A DNA stretch of 64,000 bases from an uncultured Bacteroidales bacterium (GCA_944325495.1 CALVAD010000001.1:186001-250000); one strand, 5' to 3'; shown: positions 18,996 through 28,083, numbered from the stretch's first letter. The notes: a model not told the origin generated them from the sequence alone. Numbers and translations: made by a program.

Positions 18996-20805
18996 ACAGC
19001 CGCTTGTAATATCCGTTGAGGGCGATGAGCTCCTCGTGCCTGCCCCTCTCGACTATGCGCCCGCCGTCCATGACTATGATTTCGTCGGCGTTGCGCACGG
19101 TGCTGAGCCTGTGGGCGATCGAGATGGTGGTGCGGTTGCGCATGAGCTTGTCGAGGGCTTCCTGCACGAGTCTTTCGGATTCGGTGTCGAGCGATGCGGT
19201 GGCTTCGTCGAGAATCAGGATCGGAGGGTTCTTCAGTATCGCGCGGGCTATGCTGATGCGCTGTCTCTGGCCTCCCGAGAGTTTCACGCCCCTGTCGCCG
19301 ATGTTGGTCTGGTAGCCGTCCTCCTTCTCCATGATGAAGTCGTGGGCGTTGGCTATCCTGGCGGCCTCCTCCACCTGCTCGGCGGTCGCGTTCTCGATTC
19401 CGAAGGCTATGTTGTTGAATATGGTGTCGTTGAACAGGATGGGGTCCTGGTTCACGTTGCCCATCAGGGAGCGCAGGTCGCGGGTGCTCACTTCGCGGAT
19501 GTCGGTGCCGTCTATCGAGATGCTCCCCTCGCAGGGGTCGTAGAACCGCGGTATCAGGTCGACGAGGGTCGATTTGCCCGCTCCGCTGGCGCCGACTATG
19601 GCGATGTTCATTCCCTTGGGGATCTCGAGGTCTATGTGGTGCAGAACCTCGCGGCCGTCCTCATAGCGGAAGCTGACGCCGCTGAACCTGATGCCGCTCT
19701 CGAAGCTCTTGAGCGGCCTGGGCTCCGCGGGCTCCCTGATGTTGTCCTCGGCGTCGAGTATCACGTCGATGCGCTCCATCGAAGCGAGTCCCTTGGGTAT
19801 CGAATAGGCGGCCTTGGAGAGGTCCTTTATGGGCTGGATCACGCTGTAGAGAATTGCCATGTAGGCCATGAACGACGGAGCGTCGATGATGGCGTTGTCG
19901 CCGAGTATGAGGGTGCCGCCGAACCAGAGCACGATGGCTATCATCACGGAGCCGAGAAATTCGCTCACGGGATGGGCCATGGCCTGACGGGTCGCCACCT
20001 GGTTGTACTTGTTCCTCATCTTCTCGGTCACGCCGTCGAAGCGCCGGGTCATCTTCTTTTCGGCGAGGAAAGCCTTGATGATGCGCAGTCCGCCGAGGGT
20101 CTCCTCGACCTGGCTCATGGTGTCGCTCCAGTATTTCTGCGCCTCGATGGAAGTCGCCCTGAGCCTGCGGCCGATCATGCTCATTATGCCTATCATTATC
20201 GGGGCGAAGATGATCGTGAACAGGGTCAGTTTCCACGACATGCGGAAAAGCACCGACATGTAGATGACTATGAGGATGGGGTTCTTTATCAGCATCTCGA
20301 TGGTGCTGGTGATGGAGTTCTCTACCTCCTGCACATCGCCGCTGATCCTGGCGATTATGTCACCTTTCCTCTCCTGGCTGAAGAAGCCCAGGGGCAGCAG
20401 GATTATCTTGTTGTAGATCTGGGTGCGCAGGTCCTTGACGACTCCGGTGCGTATGGGCACCATGACCGCCGCCGCGCCGAAGTAGCATGAGGTCTTTACG
20501 GCCACTATCGCGCAGAACACCAGGCAGAGCATCAGCAGCACGTGCGCCGGACCCCAGATGTCCACATATTGGGTTATGTACCAATATATGTTGTTGGTGA
20601 TCTCGTTGAAGGGCATGCCTTTGTGCCAGGGGATGAACTCGTAGCTGACGCCGCCGACATTGAAGAGTATCTGCAGTATGGGTATGAGCAGAGAGAAGGA
20701 GAATACATTGAATACTCCCGAAAGTATGTTCAGCAGTATCGAGCCGCCGAGGTAGCCCTTGTAGGGGCTGGCGTACCGCTTGAGAATTTGCCAGAATTCT
20801 TTCAT
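18976..20805 (-). CDS. ABC exporter, fused permease and ATPase (MsbA-like)
   Basis: A 609-aa half-transporter with an N-terminal six-helix membrane domain (to about residue 340) and a C-terminal nucleotide-binding domain. GASGAGKST is Walker A, KLSGGQRQRISIARA the signature, LILDEATASLD Walker B and SIAHRLST the switch His. Size and layout match MsbA-type lipid A flippases and multidrug exporters. It heads an operon with the VanZ and amidase-like genes, which favours an envelope substrate. Its promoter lies eight bases before the ATG. Confidence 0.88.
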   Translation of the reverse strand: MKEFWQILKRYASPYKGYLGGSILLNILSGVFNVFSFSLLIPILQILFNVGGVSYEFIPWHKGMPFNEITNNIYWYITQYVDIWGPAHVLLMLCLVFCAIVAVKTSCYFGAAAVMVPIRTGVVKDLRTQIYNKIILLPLGFFSQERKGDIIARISGDVQEVENSITSTIEMLIKNPILIVIYMSVLFRMSWKLTLFTIIFAPIMIGIMSMIGRRLRATSIEAQKYWSDTMSQVEETLGGLRIIKAFLAEKKMTRRFDGVTEKMRNKYNQVATRQAMAHPVSEFLGSVMIAIVLWFGGTLILGDNAIIDAPSFMAYMAILYSVIQPIKDLSKAAYSIPKGLASMERIDVILDAEDNIREPAEPRPLKSFESGIRFSGVSFRYEDGREVLHHIDLEIPKGMNIAIVGASGAGKSTLVDLIPRFYDPCEGSISIDGTDIREVSTRDLRSLMGNVNQDPILFNDTIFNNIAFGIENATAEQVEEAARIANAHDFIMEKEDGYQTNIGDRGVKLSGGQRQRISIARAILKNPPILILDEATASLDTESERLVQEALDKLMRNRTTISIAHRLSTVRNADEIIVMDGGRIVERGRHEELIALNGYYKRLYEMQAL

Positions 20806-20813
20806 AAAGACTA

Positions 20814-20846
20814 CAAAGATAGCAAGTTGTTTTGAATTTCGGCAAA
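20814..20846 (-). promoter_or_regulatory. promoter of the ABC exporter operon
   Basis: On the minus strand TTTG (20846-20843), 21 bases, TATCTTTG (20821-20814), then eight bases to the ATG at 20805. The leader would be only a few bases. Confidence 0.65.
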
Positions 20847-20965
20847 ATATGGGGTATCGTCGCGGCTGCGGGACATGTCAATCTGTGCTGCCGGAGAGTT
20901 GAGTGTGCCTATTGGTATAAAATATCGGCTTTCTACGGCGGTACAGGTGGTATTTTGAGAGTCGA

Positions 20966-21015
20966 CCGTAATTTTTTTACGGAATAATGGATTTTATTCT
21001 TACTTTTGTCCGTAA
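20966..21015 (+). promoter_or_regulatory. promoter and candidate operator of the ATPase-TOPRIM pair
   Basis: A TACTTTTG -7 box lies at 21001-21008, 24 bases before the ATG at 21033. Around it are three copies of CCGTAA: 20966-20971, inverted at 20977-20982 (together a palindrome CCGTAA-TTTTT-TTACGG), and direct at 21010-21015, just past the -7 box. The arrangement resembles repressor sites bracketing a promoter; no regulator gene is adjacent. Confidence 0.5.
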
Positions 21016-21032
21016 AAACAACACAATACTGC

Positions 21033-22133
21033 ATGCTCACCAAATTCTCCGTCAAAAACTTTCGTGGCTTTCCTGAAAAGATTGAACTTGATCTGACTCA
21101 TCCGAACAGCTATGAATACAATTCATTTGCTATCCGTGGCGGTATTATTAAGAATGGAATTATTTATGGTCCGAACGGATCTGGAAAGACCAATTTCGGC
21201 CTTGCCATGTTTGACATCGTAAATCACCTTAGTCAAAAAGTAAAACGAGGTGATTATTATGTCAATTTCCCTTACGCAGGCAAGAAGAATGACGATGTTG
21301 AATTTGAATATGAGTTCAGATTTGGCGATACAGTTGTTGATTATTCATATTCGAAGAATCATCAGGGAATTCTCATGAGCGAGGCTATGTCGGTAAATGG
21401 AGAAGAAGTTTTCAGTAAGGTAAAGAACATCTTTTCTATTGACACCAAGCAATATCCAATGGATGCCAATATTAGAAAGAATATCGCTCATAGTGCAAAT
21501 AACATATCAATTTTCAACTATCTGGCTTCGACATACCCCCTGCCGAAGGAACACTATATCCTTCTTATGAGGCAATTCGTGGATTCCATGCTGTGGTATC
21601 AATGTCTTGAAGAGCGCTCATTCATCGGGTTCGAAAATCATGTCGACAGTCTTGAGGAAGTAATCATAAAAAGGAATCTTGTGAAAGACTTTCAGAACTT
21701 TTTAAAGAATGTGAGCGACCAGGAATTTACTTTTGTCGAGCCGAACCCAGGTGATAAATTCTTGGTATGTAAGATTGGTGGTGGCACGATTCCTTTTCTG
21801 CAGATTGCCTCTCAAGGAACAAAGGCCCTGGAGCTCTTGTACTACTGGTACAAAAAGATTTCAAGCGCTTCATTTGTATTTATTGACGAGTTTGATGCCT
21901 TCTATCATTTTGATCTCTCATTCAAGGTTTGCAAGAAACTGTTTGATCTGAAATGTCAAGTGTTTTTAACATCGCATAATACATACTTGATGACCAATGA
22001 CTTGCTGAGACCTGACTGTAATTTTATTCTGGATCGTAATATTATCAAGCCACTTGTTGACTGCAGCGAAAAAGAATTAAGGTTTGGCCACAATATTGAG
22101 AAGATGTATCGTGGCGGAACATTTAGAGTATGA
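21033..22133 (+). CDS. AAA15/21-family ATPase of a candidate defence pair
   Basis: A 366-aa ABC/SMC-like ATPase. The N-terminal strand LTKFSVKNFRGF and the Walker A GPNGSGKTN near residue 52 are typical of AAA_15/AAA_21 (OLD/RloA-like) proteins; a late SFVFIDEFDAFYH is Walker B and FLTSHNTYLM carries the switch His. The ATG at 21033 is preferred to an upstream TTG that overlaps the -7 box. The stop overlaps the next gene (ATGA). The pair is visibly AT-rich next to its GC-rich surroundings, a sign of transfer. Similar ATPases act with TOPRIM or RloB partners in AbiL, PARIS and related anti-phage systems; the exact system is not determined here. Confidence 0.8.
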   Translation: MLTKFSVKNFRGFPEKIELDLTHPNSYEYNSFAIRGGIIKNGIIYGPNGSGKTNFGLAMFDIVNHLSQKVKRGDYYVNFPYAGKKNDDVEFEYEFRFGDTVVDYSYSKNHQGILMSEAMSVNGEEVFSKVKNIFSIDTKQYPMDANIRKNIAHSANNISIFNYLASTYPLPKEHYILLMRQFVDSMLWYQCLEERSFIGFENHVDSLEEVIIKRNLVKDFQNFLKNVSDQEFTFVEPNPGDKFLVCKIGGGTIPFLQIASQGTKALELLYYWYKKISSASFVFIDEFDAFYHFDLSFKVCKKLFDLKCQVFLTSHNTYLMTNDLLRPDCNFILDRNIIKPLVDCSEKELRFGHNIEKMYRGGTFRV

Positions 22134-22825
22134 TTCTGTTTGTTTTTGAAGGAGAAAGAAGAGAGCCAACTATCTTCAGGACCATCAACTCCCTGTACTT
22201 TCAACACAAGGAGCAGTCTATCGTATGTTCATTTGGCAACAACATTTACAAGTTGTATGGCGCAATGAAAGCGTTGGATGGAGATGGAGATATCGTCGCT
22301 CTGATGAGTGAGATTCTAAAAAACAAGCCGGGTAATCCTTTGACTGGATATAATAAAGCATCAGACTTTTCCGAGGTGTATTTGTTCTTTGACTATGATC
22401 TGCATGATGACGCAACTCATATGACGATCGATGAAAAGAACAGTGTGCTTCGTGATATGCTTGCATTTTTTGACGATGAAACCGGCAAGGATTATTGGCG
22501 ATATGTAGTTCGGGTATCAGATTGCTCGCAATTTAAAAAGACGGCAAGGGATTTCTCCTTTTACGGGAATCTTGACTTCATCAGCTACAAAAGAAATACA
22601 AAAGAAGATTTTCAAAAAGCCCGGCAAAACTGGAAGATTCTGAAAAAACAGAATACTTCAAAGGCAAATTATATTTGCAACGGTGTCTTGGAGCTCCCTG
22701 TATCGAAATCTGATGTTTCTCAAGATAAAATCTTCGAGTCGCAAGTCTCAAAGTATGTATTGACGAAAGATGAGATATCGATTTTGAACTCATTCCCATT
22801 GTTCCTATACGAATATTTCAAATAA
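22130..22825 (+). CDS. TOPRIM/RloB-like partner protein of the candidate defence pair
   Basis: A 231-aa protein translationally coupled to the upstream ATPase. It opens with ILFVFEGERREPTIF, matching the first TOPRIM strand with its conserved Glu (compare the EGE.TE pattern of RloB proteins), and has VYLFFDYDLHDD near residue 87, matching the DxD metal motif. In known systems of this layout the ATPase senses infection and the TOPRIM protein acts as nuclease. Assignment as RloB, AriB or another TOPRIM subfamily is uncertain. AT-rich like its partner. No clear terminator follows. Confidence 0.65.
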   Translation: MILFVFEGERREPTIFRTINSLYFQHKEQSIVCSFGNNIYKLYGAMKALDGDGDIVALMSEILKNKPGNPLTGYNKASDFSEVYLFFDYDLHDDATHMTIDEKNSVLRDMLAFFDDETGKDYWRYVVRVSDCSQFKKTARDFSFYGNLDFISYKRNTKEDFQKARQNWKILKKQNTSKANYICNGVLELPVSKSDVSQDKIFESQVSKYVLTKDEISILNSFPLFLYEYFK

Positions 22826-23262
22826 GGCGGTATCTGGTGCATCAGCCAAAAAAGTAGACGCGGCAGAATCTTTCCAAAGTGGACATTTGTCCCGGGGCAT
22901 TCATCCACCGGCTGTCCCGCCGGAATTGTTCGTGAAAACCATCAGTCGCGGCGGGGCTGTTCAGGGAGGCAGGGAGGCTGCCGGTGATGATTGTCGGATG
23001 GTGCGATGTGGCTGCGGGATGGCAGGAAGAATGATCCGGCATAAGAAACATAAAAAAGTGACGAAAGTTTCTTAATGAAGCTTGGCGTTGCGGCTTCCGC
23101 ATGCCAACTTTGTCGCGTGCCGGAAGCGCGGACCCCTCCGAAATTGTTGCCCGGGATTTCAAACCGGTCCGGACAAGGGGCGGCCGGACGGGCCTTTCCG
23201 TCAGGCGCTCCTGCGGGGCGCGGCGGCCGGCAGGACGAAAGTGAGACAACAGACTTGAGGCT
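22826..23262. other. 437-bp gap without a recognisable gene
   Basis: Base composition shifts from AT-rich back to GC-rich here. Open frames are short and show no family features. An imperfect inverted repeat (GGCTTCCG ... CGGAAGC) occurs near 23088-23130. I see no convincing promoter for the next gene. Confidence 0.4.
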
Positions 23263-24153
23263 ATGGAAGACAGTCATGACGAGAGAGTGGTCCGCAGGTA
23301 TGCGGACATCCTGTCGGACGCCGGGTTCAAGGCGGTGTTCGGCGACGGGAGGAACGGGGAGGTGCTGAAGGACCTGCTGAACGTGCTGCTGCCGGAGCGC
23401 AGGCGGGTGAGGGAGCTGCGATACATGACCACGGAGCTGCCGCAGTTCAGCCCGTATGGTAAGAGCGTTCGTCTGGACCTGCGGTGCAGGGGCGAGGACG
23501 GCACGACGTTCATCGTGGAGGTGCAGAACTACGGTCAGCGGAACTTCTTCCGGCGGAGCGTGCTGTACGCGGCGAAGTCGTACGACGCGGGGTCGAGGTC
23601 CGGGGACGGCGGGGAGTACGGCATCCCGCCGGTGTACTTCGTGGGGCTGCTGTCGGGGGCGAGGCAGGGGTTCGAGCTGGAGGAGCCGGGGCGCTGGGTG
23701 TCGGAGTACACGTTCCGGGAGAAAAAGACGGGGAGGGTGCCGGACGAGACGATAAATTTCTTATTTTTGGAGCTGAACCGGTTCGGCAAGCGCCTGGAGG
23801 AGTGCGAGGGGCTGGTGGAGCAGTGGTGCTATGCGCTGAAGCATGTGGGGAGTCTGGAGCGACTGCCGGAGGGGCTGAGGGTGAAGGCGTTCGAGCGGCT
23901 GTTCAGGGCGTGCGAGGTGGCGGAGTTCAGCCCGGAGGTGAAGCTGAAATACGAGAGCGACATGATAACTGAAAGGGACTATTACAACATCATCGGGACC
24001 GCGGAGGAGCGGGGACGAGCCGCCGGGCTCGCCGAAGGGGAGGCCGCCGGAATCGGAAAGGTTGCGCAGGCAATGCTGGCGGCAGGAGAGCCTATGGACA
24101 AGATCTCCGAGTTCACCGGCCTGACGGCCGCGCAGTTGGAGGAACTGAAATAA
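23263..24153 (+). CDS. PD-(D/E)XK nuclease-family transposase / Rpn-like protein
   Basis: A 296-aa member of the Bacteroidetes PDDEXK transposase-like family (COG5464). The N terminus (YADILSDAGFKAVFG, LLNVLLPE) matches the family opening; the nuclease core shows Asp in VRLDLRCR and Glu-x-Gln in FIVEVQNYG, then FFRRSVLYAAKSY. The C terminus ends in the repeat-like TAEERGRAAGLAEGEAAG segment common in these proteins. Rpn relatives promote RecA-independent recombination; most copies are solo genes in variable regions, as here. No terminal inverted repeats or target duplications were recognised. A terminator hairpin follows. Confidence 0.82.
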   Translation: MEDSHDERVVRRYADILSDAGFKAVFGDGRNGEVLKDLLNVLLPERRRVRELRYMTTELPQFSPYGKSVRLDLRCRGEDGTTFIVEVQNYGQRNFFRRSVLYAAKSYDAGSRSGDGGEYGIPPVYFVGLLSGARQGFELEEPGRWVSEYTFREKKTGRVPDETINFLFLELNRFGKRLEECEGLVEQWCYALKHVGSLERLPEGLRVKAFERLFRACEVAEFSPEVKLKYESDMITERDYYNIIGTAEERGRAAGLAEGEAAGIGKVAQAMLAAGEPMDKISEFTGLTAAQLEELK

Positions 24154-24208
24154 AGTTACGACAGGGGCGGCAGCCTTTGCGGCTCTGAATCCGTGACGAC
24201 AAGTGGTT

Positions 24209-24236
24209 GCGGCGGGTGCGTTTGGGCACCTGCCGC
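24209..24236 (+). terminator. Rho-independent terminator of the PDDEXK gene
   Basis: An 11-bp stem (24209-24219 with 24226-24236, one G-T pair) around a six-base loop, followed by GGCTGTTTTATT. It begins 55 bases after the stop codon. The rest of 24237-24544 shows no gene. Confidence 0.7.
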
Positions 24237-24544
24237 GGCTGTTTTATTGACAGCTGACCATGTATGTTAGAGCGGATGCTGTTGATACTGCAAAACACCG
24301 ATTGCAGCAGAAGGCATTTGACAGCTGATATAGGGCATCTTCTGCGATCGGTCACACGATTTCCGGGAGATCGGCCGTAATTGTGTTCTTTCTGCAGCAT
24401 ATTTCCGATGTCGCTGCAAACGATGTTTTGCAGGACGGGGGCACAACAGGATCACTTTTAAAATCGTCAAGTTCTTGAAATTCTGAGACCTGGCGATTTG
24501 ACTTTTAAGAAATATTTGCTTCTTGTCTATCCCATAGGTCAGGG

Positions 24545-24960
24545 TTATTTTTTCACTTTCCAGTGACCGCCTTTGTCGGGGCCGATGCGTTCGATAAGGC
24601 CGAGATCCTTGAAACGTTTGAGGTGTTTTTTTATGGTGGACAGAGATACTTTCAATTGCTCAGCGAGCATTTCTCTTGTTACCGTAGGTTGAACTATGAT
24701 GGCATTGAGGATGGCGGTGACTGTCTTTCCAAACTCAACGGAGCCATTTTTCAGGACACCTTTTTTCAGGGTACCCTCTGAAGTTTTCAGGACACCCCTT
24801 TCCTGGGTACCTTCGGCAGTTTCTTGGGTACTTTTGGAGGCGAGTGTCAAGGGCAGGGTCAGGGTGGTCCTCTCGGAGGTCGCCGATGAGGATGAGGCCG
24901 CCGTTGGTTTCAGGTGGCTCCCGGCACGGCACCCCGGCGGCTATTGCGTAAGACTTGACG
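24545..24960 (-). pseudogene. decayed AlbA_2/Schlafen-type ATP-binding regulator
   Basis: The 3' part encodes an intact winged helix (VTREMLAEQLKVSLSTIKKH, then LGLIERIGPDKGGHWKVKK), the usual C terminus of Bacteroidetes AlbA_2-domain proteins. Upstream, in another frame, ETNGGLILIGDLRE resembles the NTDGG.ILIG core of the AlbA_2 domain itself. One frameshift and a large internal deletion would explain both pieces. Between them the DNA carries two to three imperfect copies of a 30-odd base unit (24745-24840) rich in CAGGACACC and GGGTACC. It could still express the small winged-helix fragment from a TTG near 24850. Confidence 0.5.
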
Positions 24961-25338
24961 CTGCAACCGGACAGCCATTGTGGAAGACCCGGCGCGTCCT
25001 GATCCGGTCCGGCCGTCTCAGCTTCCCGCACTGTCCATACTTTGCCCTGCCTCTCCGTTCGTGAGTTGAAATAATGCCTGTGCGCTTCTGCCCGTCATTG
25101 CTCTGACAGTCAGGCCGCTGCGTTTTCTGACTGCACATCAGTCGGGTTTCTGGGGCCGTCTTGTGTGCACCGCCCTCCGGCAAATGCGCCTCCCATGGGC
25201 TTGCATGGCCGGTTTCCGAATATCCGCCGCACAGGCTGTTTTCAACCTGCTCATCCCGAGCGCCTCCCATACGTCCCGCCGGCCGGACCTTCTCATTCAT
25301 GCAGAGAAGCCGAAGACGGCAAATCATCATCGGCATAA

Positions 25339-25483
25339 TGAAATTCATCTGCTACACCACCCCGTTCCGGAACAGCGCAGGACATCGGCTGTCGCGACTG
25401 ATGGAAGGAAATTGGTTCCACTGGATTCACCCGCACCTCTTCCGCCGCGCCATGCGCCGGGCGGGTGTAGCTGATGAATTTCA
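25339..25483. repeat. 20-bp inverted repeat flanking 105 bases
   Basis: The arms 25339-25358 and 25464-25483 are inverted copies with one mismatch in 20. The spacer has no gene. The surrounding 24.96-25.80 kb contains no convincing coding frame and looks like degraded insertion debris, including a run of nine G at 25749-25757. Confidence 0.5.
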
Positions 25484-25801
25484 GCAATGGTTCCATCCGA
25501 CATGCCGGTGCCAGCGGACATGGCAACAGTGATCTTGAAGCCGTTATGAATGAATGCGTGCCGATGCGGAGGCGGCGTCCTCCGGCATCAGGTCAACAGC
25601 AACAAGGGTTCACGGCGTACCCGCCATATAGCACTGGATGAAGCCTGTCGGCGAATACATATCCCGGTATTATTGGCGTCAGCATCATGAATTTTGCTGA
25701 CTATCCATAGGTGTCGGTTAAACCCACAATTGCAGAATCAAGTCGGGAGGGGGGGGGATGAGATGGAAAATGAATTGTCGGATGAGAGAGGAAGCAAGAC
25801 A

Positions 25802-25835
25802 AAAGCCGCTCCGGGATTGGAACCGGGGCGGCTTT
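25802..25835 (-). terminator. terminator of the lipoprotein operon
   Basis: A 13-bp stem (25802-25814 with 25823-25835, one mismatch or wobble) around an eight-base loop. On the minus strand it ends in TTTTGTCTT, 52 bases after the stop of the lipoprotein gene at 25887. Confidence 0.75.
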
Positions 25836-25886
25836 CGGTTGTTTATGGGTTGTCGGATTGTAACTCTGACAGAATCAGGAAATCGA

Positions 25887-27884
25887 TTACTTATATGTCA
25901 CTGTAATTTCAGAGAAGCGAACTTGATCGTCGGCCGTTAATGTTACTGAAGATGACTCTCCTGTCCATACATAGCCATTTACTACTCCAACATTAGCAGA
26001 GATTGAACCTCTTGTTGCTTTGAACTCAAGTTTGGTGATAGTTCTGCCGGCTATGCTGAAGGTTAAATTATCATTTTTGTACCATCTGAGAACTGACCCG
26101 TCATAATATGAGTTGGAACTATTTTTTTGCTCAAATAGTACGGATAGATAACCCCAATCATATGTTTGACCGTTAGTAAGTCTTTCGCCATTGTTGAGGA
26201 CATCGCTCATCTTTATGGTTTCTGTTCCTTCAGAAGGTATTACTATTACTCCGTTCTTTTTTATTGTCAATGTAACAGGATCTACACCGTCTGCCGAGAG
26301 GATGACGGTAGCTGTCTTTTCTTTTTCGTCAAGGTTCTCAATAAGTTCGACAGTTACGGTAGAAGCCTCTTCGTTTACGGAAATAGAACTGATGATGTTA
26401 TCAGGGTCAGAGCCTTCATCAGCAGTTACCTTCCCTGTCAGGTTTCTTGCGATGTATTCAAATGTTACGCTCTCTGCGGCTGCGTCGACGGTCTTTGAGC
26501 TTTCTGATACAATCAGGGTGGGTTCGGTAGATTCAACCCAAGGTATGAAATAAATCGGCTGCTGATCTGATGATGGTTTGTATGGCTTAAATCTTACAGG
26601 GTTTGCAGAAGAATTAAAGCAGAGAGAATACTCACTTCCTGCAGATTCTTGGACTTTATAAGAACCGTCATCTTGCTTGTCAAGAATTAGAACAGCCTCG
26701 TCGGACTCTAATTGAGCGGAATCACTACTGATATTGATGAACTGATTCGTTGATTTGTTCTTAATGGTGTAGCCACCATTTGTGGAGCTGACGACCCATA
26801 CATAATTTTCGATACCCGCTTCTCCGTAGAAATCAGCGCAAGTCAGGTCAGCTATATTTTTTGAAATGCCGTTAGTGCTGCCAATAATATAATTTTTTCC
26901 TGTGGTATTCAGCATATAATGGTATGCCTCACTTTTCGGACCTACAATCAGATACTCTCCGCTCAGATCTTCTCCTGCAGGAATCTCTTCATCAATGGCG
27001 TCGCTCATGTCTATGGGCAGAATGTTGAGGAAATTCTCTTCGAGCACGATTTCCTCCTTCGCAGTGAATTCCTTGGTGTAGGTCTTGGTGTCAGACGCTA
27101 CTTTCACCGTAATCTTCTCATCGGAATTAATCGTGACTCCCCAAGAGGTGAACCATACAGTCTTGGTCACGGTGGCAGCCGGGATGGCTGTTCCGTAGGA
27201 AACGGTGATTTCGTTGGTCCCTCCGGAGTAGATCTCGCCGGGAGTGGTTTTCGAGAGGTCGAATTTCCTGTTTCCTGCAGCATCCTGCCCTTCGGGGAAG
27301 GTGATGACAACGGACCTGATATCATCGTTCAGATTTGTGATATTCAGAAGGTTGAGAGCGGCGACGCGGACATATGATGCTCTCCACGCATTGTTGTCGA
27401 GAGGCAGATCTGCAGGGCGAGTAATCAGAGGATAGGCATTCGGGTCGTAGGAAGCGGCTGTCGCCGTCTGCTTTGCAGGCAACTGGATCTTGTAGTCATA
27501 AGCCTTTTTGTTGTCGGAAGATACAGAAGTGCTTTGCGGGGTTATACCAACGATGTACTTGTTGGTGTTGGTGTCATTTATTTTGACGGTGAAGTCTCCA
27601 GTAAGTCCGTCTTCACTTCGTGTGAAGCTGTCGGAACCGAACATGGCGGCGTTGGCTTCTGCGTCGTCATTGAATGTAACGACCCACATCCGCTCATTCT
27701 CACTCCAAAAGAGCTGATTGCCTTCAATATATGTCTTGGTGGCGTTGGCGACATCCTCCACTGACGCATGGACGGTTATCGTCGTGCTTCCTTCAGCCGG
27801 CTTGAGACTCTCCTTCTGGCAGGAGGTCAGCGACATCGCGGCTATGGCTGCGATGAAGCAGAGTGATTTATACAATACTTTCAT
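25887..27884 (-). CDS. surface lipoprotein with fimbrillin-like N terminus and BACON-like domain
   Basis: A 665-aa lipoprotein; the start at 27884 gives MKVLYKSLCFIAAIA...LTSC with the lipobox Cys near residue 22, 13 bases after the stop of a short peptide gene. The N-terminal region (TKTYIEGNQLFWSENERMW) has the fimbrillin-like pattern. A BACON-like segment (ESSKTVDAAAESVTFEYIA...) lies around residues 440-540, followed by a unique C-terminal beta domain of about 115 residues. Its first 550 or so residues are clearly paralogous to those of the lipoprotein upstream at 28084-30516, which ends differently. The DNA is noticeably less GC-rich than the neighbours. Carbohydrate or protein binding at the surface is plausible but unproven. 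Confidence 0.75.
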   Translation of the reverse strand: MKVLYKSLCFIAAIAAMSLTSCQKESLKPAEGSTTITVHASVEDVANATKTYIEGNQLFWSENERMWVVTFNDDAEANAAMFGSDSFTRSEDGLTGDFTVKINDTNTNKYIVGITPQSTSVSSDNKKAYDYKIQLPAKQTATAASYDPNAYPLITRPADLPLDNNAWRASYVRVAALNLLNITNLNDDIRSVVITFPEGQDAAGNRKFDLSKTTPGEIYSGGTNEITVSYGTAIPAATVTKTVWFTSWGVTINSDEKITVKVASDTKTYTKEFTAKEEIVLEENFLNILPIDMSDAIDEEIPAGEDLSGEYLIVGPKSEAYHYMLNTTGKNYIIGSTNGISKNIADLTCADFYGEAGIENYVWVVSSTNGGYTIKNKSTNQFINISSDSAQLESDEAVLILDKQDDGSYKVQESAGSEYSLCFNSSANPVRFKPYKPSSDQQPIYFIPWVESTEPTLIVSESSKTVDAAAESVTFEYIARNLTGKVTADEGSDPDNIISSISVNEEASTVTVELIENLDEKEKTATVILSADGVDPVTLTIKKNGVIVIPSEGTETIKMSDVLNNGERLTNGQTYDWGYLSVLFEQKNSSNSYYDGSVLRWYKNDNLTFSIAGRTITKLEFKATRGSISANVGVVNGYVWTGESSSVTLTADDQVRFSEITVTYK

Positions 27885-27897
27885 AGCGCGGTATGGT

Positions 27898-28059
27898 CTA
27901 TCTCCAGGGATCGAAATAATCATTTCTGTTATTCGTGAAATCTCCGAGTGTTCCGGGATTCGACTCGCAGAGCATTCCCTCCGGCACCATCTCGTGCATC
28001 TCGCAGGTGGGGGCGGTGTACGGCTGCATGGCGCAGCCTGAGTAGTTTTGTTTGTTCAT
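27898..28059 (-). CDS. short Cys-containing peptide, 53 aa
   Basis: Starts MNKQNYSGCAMQPYTAPTC and continues with EGMLCES, ending in NDYFDPWR. No signal peptide. It lies between the two large lipoprotein genes, 13 bases before the start of the downstream one. A similar peptide (30520-30654) precedes the other lipoprotein; both share Y-x-AP-x-C near the N terminus and EG(M/V)(L/I)C-x-S in the middle. Such short frames are common beside Bacteroidales surface proteins. The function is unknown: leader-like peptide, small partner subunit or coupling device. Confidence 0.6.
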   Translation of the reverse strand: MNKQNYSGCAMQPYTAPTCEMHEMVPEGMLCESNPGTLGDFTNNRNDYFDPWR

Positions 28060-28083
28060 GGTGTAGAAATTTTAGTATTTTGG

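Noticed and set aside
18724-20490. A 588-codon plus-strand frame across the VanZ and ABC genes
   Set aside because: Spans two real minus-strand genes and lacks any recognisable family pattern.
21033-22825. Gabija system
   Set aside because: Gabija pairs an OLD-type ATPase-TOPRIM protein with a UvrD-like helicase; here ATPase and TOPRIM-like parts are separate and no helicase motifs are present.
23263-24153. Complete insertion sequence around the PDDEXK gene
   Set aside because: No terminal inverted repeats or target duplications could be found on either side.
25749-25757. Run of nine G as a phase-variation switch
   Set aside because: It lies in a region without a gene and is not placed in a promoter spacer.
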